Positions 36,992 to 45,335 are shown, numbered from the stretch's first letter. The stretch is DNA of 64,000 nt from Melioribacteraceae bacterium (GCA_016927595.1 JAFGMI010000030.1:22566-86565); one strand, 5' to 3'. The notes: generated by a model from the sequence alone, not told the origin. Numbers and translations: made by a program.

Positions 36992-38869
36992 ATGAAAGTT
37001 TTTAAGAGTCTGGGTATAAAATTAATAATAGCGATCAGCGTTACAGTCGTTGTAATAATGGGAGTATATGCGGTATTCAATGTAACATCGCAGAACGATG
37101 TTCTTATCGAAGAGGTAAAACGCCATGCAAATCAGTTAAGCGAAACGATCAAGAACAGTACCAAAGACGATATGCTTGTTAACCGGCGGGACAGAATTTT
37201 GAAGATGATAAATCAGATTGCCGAGGAACCAAGCATTAAGCGGATAAGAATCTTAAATAAATTGGGGGATATAGTATATTCGAACGATTATTCCGAGATA
37301 GGCACAAAATTTCAGGAATCGGCTGAGATTTGTATCGTCTGTCATGCACAGGAAGAGCCGCTGAAAGAAATCGAATATAGTGACAGGTTCAGGATATATC
37401 AGGAGACACCGGACTCCTCCAGGATTCTTGGAATAATAAATCCGATTTTCAACGAAAAGAGCTGCTCGGTATCTGATTGTCACGCGCACAATCCGGATAA
37501 AATATTTCTCGGTGTACTCGACATATCAGTCGGTCTGGATAAAATTGACCAGCAGTTGTCATATACCGAATTTCAAATTATCTTCTTAACAATAATTTCC
37601 ATAGTAATATTCGGATTAATAATTTATATATTTCTGAAAAGATGGGTGTTCAATCCGATAAAAGATTTAATTGTTGCCACCAATAATGTAGCTTCAGGAA
37701 ATTTAAACTATAAAATCAATTCAAGTTCAATTGACGAATTAGGACAACTCTCGACATCTTTCGATAGTATGACACAAAAACTTTCCGAGATGAAGCTGCA
37801 GATATTTCAGTCCGAAAAAATGGCATCACTTGGTCAGCTCGCAGCAGGAGTTGCCCATGAGATTAATAATCCGCTTACCGGAGTATTGACTTACAGCAGT
37901 TATCTGCTTAAACGTGCAAAGGATAATCCCGAACTTCAGAATGATCTGAATGTTATTGTGAGGGAAACAAAGCGAAGCAGGGATATTGTAAAACAGCTTC
38001 TGGACTTCTCCCGGCAGTCGTTACCCAAAAAGATTAAGACTAACATTAATCAGATCATTGAAAGGGTAATATCGATGGTCAACAATCAGCTGAAAGTCAA
38101 AAAGATTAATCTTAAAATGCAGTTAAAAGAAGATTTGCCGGAAATCACCGTTGACCCTAATCAGATTCAGCAGGTAATACTTAACCTGACAGTTAATGCA
38201 ATTGATGCATCGAAAAATGAAAATCCCGAAATCAAATTCATAACAGATATATCAACACTGCCTGCTTTCGGAAATGTTCAGATTGAAAATGCGCAATGCC
38301 CCAATGGGCATAATCTTATTGACGATTCGTATAAAGTAGACGGGCTGCCCGGAATAAAACTGCTTTGCAGGGATGGTGAGAGAACCGGGTATCTTTTCCT
38401 TTCAACAATTTACGGCTCGAAGAATCACCGTTTTGAACTGAACAAATTTGATTTGTCGACGGTTGAACTCCTGTGCCCGGTATGCAATGTATCGATGTAT
38501 AATGAAAGCGAAAAGTGCCCTCAGTGCGGATCCAGCTGCTATGAACTGAAGGTTCCCGGAAAAGGCACTGTGGTAGGCTGCATTAAAAATGAAACAAATT
38601 TTCAAAAATGGAAATATATGGACGAAAAGGGTGAGAGCGATTACATTGTAATTAAAATTCAGGATAACGGCTCCGGGATTCCCACTGAGGTTCTGCATAA
38701 AATATTTGATCCGTTCTTCAGTACAAAGGGACAGAAAGGGACAGGGCTTGGATTATCAGTAGTGTGGGGCATAATCCAGAACCATAAAGGCAGGGTTGAA
38801 GTACAAAGCAGGTTGAATGAGGGAACGACATTTACAATCAGATTACCAATAAACAATAACGGCTGGTGA
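36992..38869 (+). CDS. Haem-motif histidine kinase with cysteine-rich insertion in its ATPase domain
   Basis: A 625-aa sensor kinase. Transmembrane helices at about 9-30 and 194-215 enclose a periplasmic domain with CIVCH (Cys114-His118, CxxCH) and CSVSDCH (Cys158-His164, Cx4CH), two likely c-type haem sites. A HAMP region (~216-270) and HisKA follow (GVAHEINNPLTG, His289). The ATPase domain has its N box (NLTVNAIDAS, ~398-407) and G boxes (DNGSGI at 558, GTGLGLSV at 583) separated by an insertion of about 125 residues (~423-547). The insertion holds eight cysteines: CPNGH, LLC, CPVC, CPQCGSSC and a last C530. It resembles zinc ribbons. It is 9 bp after the cytochrome gene and overlaps the next regulator. 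Confidence 0.92.
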   Translation: MKVFKSLGIKLIIAISVTVVVIMGVYAVFNVTSQNDVLIEEVKRHANQLSETIKNSTKDDMLVNRRDRILKMINQIAEEPSIKRIRILNKLGDIVYSNDYSEIGTKFQESAEICIVCHAQEEPLKEIEYSDRFRIYQETPDSSRILGIINPIFNEKSCSVSDCHAHNPDKIFLGVLDISVGLDKIDQQLSYTEFQIIFLTIISIVIFGLIIYIFLKRWVFNPIKDLIVATNNVASGNLNYKINSSSIDELGQLSTSFDSMTQKLSEMKLQIFQSEKMASLGQLAAGVAHEINNPLTGVLTYSSYLLKRAKDNPELQNDLNVIVRETKRSRDIVKQLLDFSRQSLPKKIKTNINQIIERVISMVNNQLKVKKINLKMQLKEDLPEITVDPNQIQQVILNLTVNAIDASKNENPEIKFITDISTLPAFGNVQIENAQCPNGHNLIDDSYKVDGLPGIKLLCRDGERTGYLFLSTIYGSKNHRFELNKFDLSTVELLCPVCNVSMYNESEKCPQCGSSCYELKVPGKGTVVGCIKNETNFQKWKYMDEKGESDYIVIKIQDNGSGIPTEVLHKIFDPFFSTKGQKGTGLGLSVVWGIIQNHKGRVEVQSRLNEGTTFTIRLPINNNGW

Positions 38870-39672
38870 TGGAATCATACGATGTACTTGTGATTGATGA
38901 CGAGGAAGTTATAATTGACTTTATGCTCAAGATAGGTGATGCGGAGAAGTATTTTATCGATACCGCATTAACGGGTCAGGAAGGTTTGGATAAGTTAATT
39001 AATGGTAAGTATAAACTGGTTATTTGCGATTTAATATTGCCGGATATGGACGGATTTGACATTATATCGAAATCAGTTAAGGAAAATGTAACGACTCCGA
39101 TAATCGTATCCACGGGTTATTCAACCATTGAAAATGCTATTAAGGCAATGAATTCAGGCGCTATTGATTTTTTGCCTAAACCCTTCACATACGACGAAAT
39201 AGTATGTTGTATTCGTAAAGGTCTGAGGTATTCCAGCATATTGTACCATCATCATGCTAATCATGAAAAGAATAGGAAAGACGAAATGTCTTTTATCCCC
39301 TGTCCTCCTTCCTATTACAGGTTTGGTCTTTCCTCATGGGTAAAAATTGAAAGTGATGGAATAGTGATAACAGGATTAACTGATTTAATGCTCCGGACAA
39401 TAGAAAGTGTTGATGCGGTAAATACATTAGATATAGAACAGGAAGTATTTCAGGGCAAAGAATATATGTCGATCGATTGTCCGCTTGGTCTTGATCACAA
39501 AGTGTTGTCGCCTGTTTCGGGTAAAATTTTGGAAGTAAACAGAAACATTATTGAAGATTCGAAGCTTGTTGAAAAAGATCCGTTTTTCGATGGCTGGGTT
39601 TATAAAATACTTCCAGGCAACCTGACAAATGAAATTCAGAATTTAATGTCTTGCAGCACTGATAGAGTTTAA
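38869..39672 (+). CDS. Response regulator with GcvH-like C-terminal domain (soluble)
   Basis: A 267-aa protein. Receiver domain residues 1-120 (acidic pocket IDDEE, phospho-acceptor Asp54 in LVICDLILP, STGYS, PKPF). About 145-250 resembles the glycine cleavage H protein: FGLSSWVKIESDGIVITGLTD, then SPVSGKILEVN and DGWVYKILPGN. At the position of the lipoyl lysine (eight residues before the proline of SPVSG) there is Gly207, so the usual lipoylation site is missing. No DNA-binding domain is present. ATG 38869 overlaps the kinase stop (TGATG); GTG 38866 is an alternative. Confidence 0.88.
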   Translation: MESYDVLVIDDEEVIIDFMLKIGDAEKYFIDTALTGQEGLDKLINGKYKLVICDLILPDMDGFDIISKSVKENVTTPIIVSTGYSTIENAIKAMNSGAIDFLPKPFTYDEIVCCIRKGLRYSSILYHHHANHEKNRKDEMSFIPCPPSYYRFGLSSWVKIESDGIVITGLTDLMLRTIESVDAVNTLDIEQEVFQGKEYMSIDCPLGLDHKVLSPVSGKILEVNRNIIEDSKLVEKDPFFDGWVYKILPGNLTNEIQNLMSCSTDRV

Positions 39673-39689
39673 AATTTAAGAAAGTATAA

Positions 39690-40862
39690 ATGGAGAAAAT
39701 TATGGTATTCTTAGTGATTGTTGTACTCGTTATTTTATTTATTCTCGCTGACCTTGCAATACGAAGTCTTATTAAGCATTACAGAACTAAACATGAAAGA
39801 CAGGAAAGAGAAAAAGTATTGCAGGAAAGTCTGAAATTTGACTTTACAAGCGAAGCTAAAACCCTTAAAAGGGTTGAGGTAGATAATCCCAAAGCTAAAA
39901 TACTATGTGTTGACGATGAGGAAATTATACTCGACAGCTTCAGAAAGATACTGGTGCTTGACGGATATTCGATAGATACGGTGGAAAATGGGAAAGAAGC
40001 ATTGGGATTAATTCAACGGTGCCATTACGATTTTGTTTTTACAGATCTTAAAATGCCGGAAATGTCAGGAGAGGAAGTAACTAAAGGTGTTAAACATATA
40101 CGCCCTGATATAGATGTGGTCATAATTACAGGATATGCTACTGTGGAATCGGCAGTCGAGTGTATGCAATACGGCGCAATGGATTACTTGCAGAAACCAT
40201 TTACCGAAGAAGAACTCCTTGCGAAGGTAAAAGAGTTTTTGATTAAACGTAATGAAAATATTAAATCGAGACTTAAACCGGCAGTGCATATAACGCATGT
40301 AGCTGATGAGGATGCTTCTGATGAGGATTCCTTTTCAATCCCCGGTGGCGTATTTATATCAAAGGGACATTCCTGGATAAGCATCGAACAACCCGGTAAT
40401 GCTAAAGTAGGTCTTGATGATTTCGCTAAAAAAATTATCGGAAAGATAGACGGCATAGATTTACCGAATCTCGGTATGGAAGTATACGCAGGGCAAAATC
40501 TGTTTAGTGTAAGGCAGGGCAACCGTAAGATTATTTTTACCGCGCCTATTTCGGGTAAAGTCACTAAAGTTAACAAAGCTCTTCTCGACGATCTTGATAA
40601 ATTGAATATTACACCCTACTCATCCAACTGGATTTGCGAGATCGACTCGGAAAAGCTGGATGCAGAGCTGAATAATTTGAAGATCGGGAAAGCAGCGGTT
40701 AATTATTATAAAAACGAACTTGACGATTTGAAGTACATGTTGAAAGAGCTGCATCAGGGAGATGATAAAGAGGTCAAAAGAAAAGAATATGTTGATATTC
40801 TTCCCCATTTAAATGATAACGAGTTCGATAAGTTTATTGAGAAGTTTTTCAGCAAGACCTAA
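39690..40862 (+). CDS. Membrane-anchored response regulator with GcvH-like domain
   Basis: A 390-aa protein: an N-terminal transmembrane helix (residues 5-24), a charged linker, a receiver domain (about 68-188; CVDDEE, phospho-acceptor Asp119 in FVFTDLKMP, ITGYATVESA, QKPF) and a glycine-cleavage-H-like domain (about 222-320; HSWISIEQPGNAKVGLDDFA, LPNLGMEVYAGQ, APISGKVTKVN, SSNWICEID). The lipoyl-lysine position is Asn278 (Lys280 is close by). A ~70-residue helical tail with YKNELDDLKYMLKELHQ follows. It lies 17 bp after the first regulator. The membrane anchor suggests that the domain acts at the redox complex rather than on DNA (inference). Confidence 0.88.
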   Translation: MEKIMVFLVIVVLVILFILADLAIRSLIKHYRTKHERQEREKVLQESLKFDFTSEAKTLKRVEVDNPKAKILCVDDEEIILDSFRKILVLDGYSIDTVENGKEALGLIQRCHYDFVFTDLKMPEMSGEEVTKGVKHIRPDIDVVIITGYATVESAVECMQYGAMDYLQKPFTEEELLAKVKEFLIKRNENIKSRLKPAVHITHVADEDASDEDSFSIPGGVFISKGHSWISIEQPGNAKVGLDDFAKKIIGKIDGIDLPNLGMEVYAGQNLFSVRQGNRKIIFTAPISGKVTKVNKALLDDLDKLNITPYSSNWICEIDSEKLDAELNNLKIGKAAVNYYKNELDDLKYMLKELHQGDDKEVKRKEYVDILPHLNDNEFDKFIEKFFSKT

Positions 40863-40897
40863 TGCCTTATTGATAGAATAATTATGTTTGTATCGCA

Positions 40898-40925
40898 TAC
40901 AGGATTCATTAATATGAATCCTGTA
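40898..40925. terminator. Bidirectional terminator
   Basis: A perfect 12-bp stem TACAGGATTCAT / ATGAATCCTGTA with a 4-base loop, between the end of the redox operon and the convergent oxidoreductase gene. Confidence 0.82.
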
Positions 40926-40930
40926 TAATT

Positions 40931-41986
40931 TTAAAGGTCGTTATCGTAGAGTATTACTACATTATCGGTAGCAGGATGACCAACGCATGTAAGGCAGTAA
41001 CCCTGCTCGAGCTCCTCTTCACTTAAAGCGGTTTGATCAATAAGTTTCATCTGCCCGGAAATCAACTTAGCCTTACAAGAGGAACATGAGCCGAATTGAC
41101 ACGAATTAGGAAGCTCCAATCCTGTTGCCAATGCTTTCTGCAGAATACTTTCATCCGGATTAACAATTATTTTATGTTCATTTCCCTTGAATATAACGGT
41201 AACTTCTCTTGGGATTTCTTCTATTTCTTCATCGTCCTCAATTACAGAAGTGTGATAAATTTCGCGGTGGATTTTACTGCTGCTTAATCCCTTGTCCTTA
41301 ATTACTTCAATAATTTCTTTCATCATTTCTTCAGGACCGCACAAGTAATAATCCACTTTAGCACCAACGGCATCAGGGTGTGTGTTAAGATAGTTTACAG
41401 CCATTTCCTTCGATATCCTTCCGGTGGGACCTTCCCATTCATTATCCGGTTTACTCAGATAATAATATATTTCAAAGCTTTCGGCGAACTTGCTTTTTAA
41501 TTCATCCAATTCAGATTTGTAGATAATAGAATCTTCATTTCTGTTTCCGTAGAACAAAGTAATTTTACTGCCTGGTTCATTAAACAGTACGGATTTCAAC
41601 TGTGAAAAAAGGGGAGTAATGCCGCTTCCAGCTCCGAACATGACCAGATGCCTTGTATTATCCGGATTTGTCCTAACGGTAAAGTTTCCGAGAGGTGAGA
41701 GTGCTTTAAGTCTGTCGCCGACCTCAACTTTATCATACAGGTAATTTGAGATGACTCCGTCGTCTACTTTTTTAATCGCCAGCATTATATCGGGCAATTC
41801 ATCAGGCGAGGATGCGATTGAAAATCCACGGCGAACCTCTTCGCCTTCAACGTCGATCAATAGAGTTAGAAACTGTCCCGGTAAAAAATCTGTAATTTTA
41901 TTATCATCCGCTCTCAGCGTGAGACAAAGCGTATCCTTATAATTTTTATTTATGTCTGTTATTCTGAGATAAATAGGTGATTGCAT
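40931..41986 (-). CDS. Ferredoxin-type NAD(P)H oxidoreductase (PaaE/Hmp-like, 2Fe-2S)
   Basis: A 351-aa flavoprotein with three domains: FAD-binding (RRGFSIASSPDE, about residues 52-63), NAD-binding (FGAGSGITPLFSQL at ~117 and YLCGPEEMM at ~217) and a C-terminal plant-type 2Fe-2S ferredoxin (CQFGSCSSC, then CLTC). This is the PaaE/KshB/vanillate-reductase layout. It transfers electrons from NAD(P)H to a partner protein or acceptor that cannot be identified here. An AAGGGAAAC ribosome binding site supports the ATG. Single gene, convergent with the redox operon. Confidence 0.92.
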   Translation of the reverse strand: MQSPIYLRITDINKNYKDTLCLTLRADDNKITDFLPGQFLTLLIDVEGEEVRRGFSIASSPDELPDIMLAIKKVDDGVISNYLYDKVEVGDRLKALSPLGNFTVRTNPDNTRHLVMFGAGSGITPLFSQLKSVLFNEPGSKITLFYGNRNEDSIIYKSELDELKSKFAESFEIYYYLSKPDNEWEGPTGRISKEMAVNYLNTHPDAVGAKVDYYLCGPEEMMKEIIEVIKDKGLSSSKIHREIYHTSVIEDDEEIEEIPREVTVIFKGNEHKIIVNPDESILQKALATGLELPNSCQFGSCSSCKAKLISGQMKLIDQTALSEEELEQGYCLTCVGHPATDNVVILYDNDL

Positions 41987-42073
41987 ATGTTTCCCTTAAA
42001 TTTATGATAATAACAGCAAATCTACTTTAAGAGTTCGTTTTTAATTTCGATTAAAACGCTTTAAAAATAAAAA

Positions 42074-42115
42074 CGCGGTGCTTATCACCCTGTTAACCAG
42101 GGCAACAACTCCGCG
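42074..42115 (-). terminator. Structured terminator of the deoxyhypusine-synthase-like gene
   Basis: Outer CGCGG/CCGCG arms enclose an inner CCCTG/CAGGG hairpin. On the minus strand it ends in a T-rich run (TTTTTATTTTT). It lies 23 bp after the stop. Confidence 0.78.
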
Positions 42116-42137
42116 CCGGAAATGTTTAATACTTATA

Positions 42138-43181
42138 TCAGACTTCTGCTTTTGCTTTCAGGAATAATTTCTGGAATTCTCGCCTGGTACGGTTCTTCCA
42201 GGCGCCTTTATGATAAGCATATCCTGCAACGAGCGGCATCGCTATGGTGGCTTCGGAGTAAACCATTTGTTCGAAAGTAGTTTCAACTTTGCCCCATGAG
42301 CTGGCTTCTTTAAGCGTCGAGCCCGACAGTGCCCCGTCCCGTTCATCAGCAACTGTAATCTGAATTGCATACTTGTGCATTGGTGCATCTTCCTGCAGGA
42401 TATCTGCAGCGACCACAATATCCTGTGTAAAATTTTTCGGAACGCCCCCTCCGATCATGAATATACCAGTTTCCTTCGTATTCAGTTTGATCTGCGTAAG
42501 CTCCAGAAAATCCTTACCTGAGTCGAACGAAACATGTTTTTCGGGATTGTTGTGCTGATGTACCACAATTCCGAATCCGGCTGAACAGTCAGAAAATGCT
42601 GGAACGAAAATCGGTACATTATGTTTATAAGCGGCGTAGATTACGCTGTCTTCAACTTTAGGACCGCCGTTTTCATCAAGGTATTTGCCGAAGTGCCAGA
42701 GTAGTTCACGGGATGAATACGGACGTGGTTCAAGGCTGTTAAATATTTTTTCGGTTGTTTCATCGCAGACTCTTAGTTCATCTTCATCAATATATGTATC
42801 GTAAATTCTGTCTATGTGCAGATCGCGCAGCTCGTTGTCATCAACAAACGGAGTTCCAATGTAGTGTTTAAATCCCAGTGCTTCGAAAAAATCCTGGTCT
42901 ACCATTATCGCACCCGTAGAAACAACAGCATCGACCATATTATTCGAGACAAGGTCGTAAACGATCCTTTTAAGTCCGGCACTGAACAAACTTCCCGCCA
43001 GTGTAAGAATAACGGCACAATTCTTATCATTAAGCATTCTGTCGTAAATCTGCGCGGCTCGGTTCAGGTCGCGGGCTGAAAATGCCATATGTTCCATCGA
43101 ATCCACGAGCTTAATAACATTATGTTCTTTAATATCGATGTGTTTAATTACATCCTTCAGAAAATCTTGCTTTGATGCCAT
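42138..43181 (-). CDS. Deoxyhypusine synthase-family enzyme
   Basis: A 347-aa NAD-dependent enzyme of the deoxyhypusine synthase family. Family blocks visible: LTLAGSLFSAGLKRIV, STGAIMVDQDFFEALG, VPIFVPAFSDCSAGFG, GIFMIGGGVPKNF and the catalytic lysine in EASSWGKVE. Bacteria have no eIF5A to modify; bacterial members are thought to be homospermidine synthases or to act on other polyamines. The actual substrate cannot be read. A good AAAGGAG ribosome binding site precedes the ATG. Single minus-strand gene. Confidence 0.9.
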   Translation of the reverse strand: MASKQDFLKDVIKHIDIKEHNVIKLVDSMEHMAFSARDLNRAAQIYDRMLNDKNCAVILTLAGSLFSAGLKRIVYDLVSNNMVDAVVSTGAIMVDQDFFEALGFKHYIGTPFVDDNELRDLHIDRIYDTYIDEDELRVCDETTEKIFNSLEPRPYSSRELLWHFGKYLDENGGPKVEDSVIYAAYKHNVPIFVPAFSDCSAGFGIVVHQHNNPEKHVSFDSGKDFLELTQIKLNTKETGIFMIGGGVPKNFTQDIVVAADILQEDAPMHKYAIQITVADERDGALSGSTLKEASSWGKVETTFEQMVYSEATIAMPLVAGYAYHKGAWKNRTRREFQKLFLKAKAEV

Positions 43182-43326
43182 TTACAACTCCTTTGTCTTC
43201 TGATTTTTTATTTATTTTATAAAATGTCCGTATCGGTTCAACAATTTAAAAATAACGGAGCGAAAAGTCATGAATTAATAGTGAATTTGCAATGAATATG
43301 TTTATGATTCAGACATATTATTTGTT

Positions 43327-43399
43327 CGTGTCGAAATTTGCAGGAAAAACCGGCATGAAATCCGAACGTGTCGAAAAAATTAAGAAAAATCGACACGTT
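43327..43399. repeat. CGTGTCGA repeats upstream of the Fic gene
   Basis: Three copies of an 8-mer: CGTGTCGA at 43327 and 43367 in direct orientation (start-to-start 40 bp) and its complement TCGACACG at 43390. The second and third extend to a perfect 10-bp inverted pair AACGTGTCGA / TCGACACGTT (43365-43399, 15-base spacer). They lie 54-126 bp before the Fic start, so they may be operator sites or an mRNA leader hairpin. Confidence 0.6.
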
Positions 43400-43452
43400 G
43401 TTTGCATCTATTGGCGAAATAGTCTAAATTCTGAATAAAATTAAATCCCGAG

Positions 43453-44538
43453 ATGTTCAATAGAAAAAAACCATATAATGAACTTCCAGGATTGCCTCCA
43501 AAGGCAGATCTGGAAACAAAAGAAATTTTAAAGGCAGCCATACAGGCAAACAGGTCTTTGGCTCAATTGAAGGGAATTGCACTCACAATTCCGAATCAAT
43601 CAATTCTGATTAATACACTTCCATTGCAGGAAGCCCTTTCAAGTTCTGAAATAGAAAATGTTATTACGACGAACGATAAACTTTACGAAGCAATGGCTTC
43701 GTCAGCAAATAATTCTGACCCGCAAACAAAAGAAGTATTACGCTACCGTGAAGCATTATGGGAAGGTTATAAAGAACTTCAAGCAAGAAAGCTTCTTACG
43801 ACAAATCTTTATATCAGAATTTATCAAAAAATTATGGAGACAAATGCAGGTATTAGAGTAACGCCAGGAACAAAAATATTTTATTCAAGGGGAAAAGTAG
43901 CGTATACACCACCTGAAGGTGAAAAGGTAATTCTAAATAAGTTGAGAAATATGGAAGAGTTTATCCATGCAGATAACGAATTAGATGATTTAATTAAAAT
44001 GGCTCTCATCCATTATCAGTTCGAAGCAATACATCCATTTACCGATGGAAACGGAAGAACCGGTAGGATTATTAATTTACTCTACCTGATTATGAAAGGT
44101 CAGCTTGATTTGCCAATACTGTATTTGAGTAAATACATTATTGAAAATAAAAACGAGTACTATAAAAGATTACAAAATGTTACCGAAATAAATCAATGGC
44201 AACCCTGGATCCTATACATTTTACATGCAATCAAAGAAACTGCTGAGTTTACCTCAGCTAAAATAGTGCAGATTAAAAACCTTGTTGATAGAACAACAGA
44301 AGAGGCGAAGAAAAAACTTCAAGCCCGGGTTTACTCGAAAGAATTGGTTGAATTAATTTTTGAACAACCATACTGTAAAACTGAGTATGTCGTTAAAGCA
44401 GGAATTGCCAAACGGCAAACTGCTGCTGACTACCTGAAAGATTTTGAGAAAGCGGGGTTTTTAACTAGCAAAAAAGTCGGGAAAGAAATGCTGTATTTTA
44501 ATCATAGATTGTTAAATATATTATCTAATAAAGGATGA
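43453..44538 (+). CDS. Fic-family AMPylase-type protein
   Basis: A 361-aa protein with a Fic/DOC N-terminal region, the complete catalytic motif HPFTDGNGRTGR (about residues 194-205) and a C-terminal winged-helix part (~290-355). The inhibitory motif S-x-x-x-E-N is present in the N-terminal half (SSEIEN, ~64-69), which makes it a class II, self-inhibited Fic protein by known rules. Fic enzymes transfer AMP or other nucleotidyl groups to proteins. The C-terminal helix-turn-helix suggests DNA binding, perhaps to the repeats just upstream (inference). It is the start of a small accessory patch. Confidence 0.92.
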   Translation: MFNRKKPYNELPGLPPKADLETKEILKAAIQANRSLAQLKGIALTIPNQSILINTLPLQEALSSSEIENVITTNDKLYEAMASSANNSDPQTKEVLRYREALWEGYKELQARKLLTTNLYIRIYQKIMETNAGIRVTPGTKIFYSRGKVAYTPPEGEKVILNKLRNMEEFIHADNELDDLIKMALIHYQFEAIHPFTDGNGRTGRIINLLYLIMKGQLDLPILYLSKYIIENKNEYYKRLQNVTEINQWQPWILYILHAIKETAEFTSAKIVQIKNLVDRTTEEAKKKLQARVYSKELVELIFEQPYCKTEYVVKAGIAKRQTAADYLKDFEKAGFLTSKKVGKEMLYFNHRLLNILSNKG

Positions 44539-44691
44539 TTTCATGATGGGTAATTTGAAAACAACATCTTTGCCAGCCTAAAAATCCCCTGTTTCTGCGG
44601 AACTCAATAGAAATACAACAATTAAGAAATGTTCGGAATAAATTTATTTTTTATTTATACAGAACTCAGATATCTAACAGAATCTAAAAAT

Positions 44692-45002
44692 ATGAGTTGC
44701 AACACTATGAATTATCACCTAAATACCACTGATGAACAAATAGCACAATACTGCAATAAAAACGGAATAAAAAACTTTCGTTTTTCGGCTCTGTATTAAC
44801 AGACAAATTTACACCGGAAAGTGATTTAGATATTCTTGTTGGAGTTAAAGATGAGAAAATACCCGGGCTTCTTGATAGGGCAAGAATTAAAAGAGAATTA
44901 AGCGAACTGTTTGATAGAAAAGTTGATTTGAAAACACCCGACGAATCAAGTAAATATTTTCGTACAGAAGTTGTTAAAGAAACTGAAGTTAAATATGGAT
45001 AG
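44692..45002 (+). pseudogene. MNT-type nucleotidyltransferase antitoxin, frameshifted
   Basis: Remains of a MntA-like nucleotidyltransferase (minimal NTase). The first frame (ATG 44692 or 44707) reads ...IAQYCNKNGIK and stops soon after. From about 44783 a second frame reads KLSFFGSVLTDKFTPES, then DLDILVGV, with the hallmark GS and DLD catalytic residues, and ends EVKYG at 45002. The two frames join if the A6 tract at 44778-44783 had seven As. The stop overlaps the start of the HEPN gene by 8 bases, as in intact HEPN/MNT pairs. Confidence 0.82.
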
Positions 45003-45334
45003 TTCCGACAAAATCCGTATTCAACATATCATTGATTTATGCAGAAGATGAAGCATTAAAATTTGCTGAGAACAAGACTAATGATGATTTTAGAAACAAT
45101 AGAATGCTTGTACTATCAATCGAAAAAGATATTGAAATAATAGGCGAAGCAGCATCAGAAATTTCTTTTCCAACTAAGGAAAGATTTGATAACACTCTGT
45201 GGAAGGATATAGTAGGAATGAGAAATCGACTTATTCATGGTTACTCTGATGTTGACATCAGAGTGATAAAACAAAACACTGATAATGACATACATTAATT
45301 GCCGGCTCAACTAAAAGAGATACTCTTTAAATAA
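44995..45334 (+). pseudogene. HEPN-domain (DUF86) toxin, frameshifted and with an in-frame stop
   Basis: Remains of a HEPN RNase toxin. ATG 44995 opens MDSSDKIRIQHIID; one extra T near 45036 shifts the frame. The rest reads YAEDEALKFAENKT and on to the catalytic R-x4-H motif RNRLIHGY. A TAA at 45296-45298 then interrupts what continues in frame as LPAQLKEILFK to 45334, the usual HEPN C-terminal helix. The gene therefore carries two lesions. A residual open frame (45032-45298) still contains the catalytic motif. Confidence 0.82.
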
Positions 45335-45335
45335 A

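Noticed and set aside
43327..43399. CGTGTCGA copies as a CRISPR or iteron array
   Set aside because: Only three copies, one inverted, unequal spacing, and no cas or rep gene nearby.
44539..44691. Possible small gene (12 codons from ATG 44543) between fic and the MNT remnant
   Set aside because: Too short, no ribosome binding site, and no similarity to known antitoxins.
44692..45334. Programmed frameshifting in the MNT/HEPN pair
   Set aside because: Three independent lesions including an in-frame stop are more simply explained by decay; no slippery heptamer with a following structure is evident.
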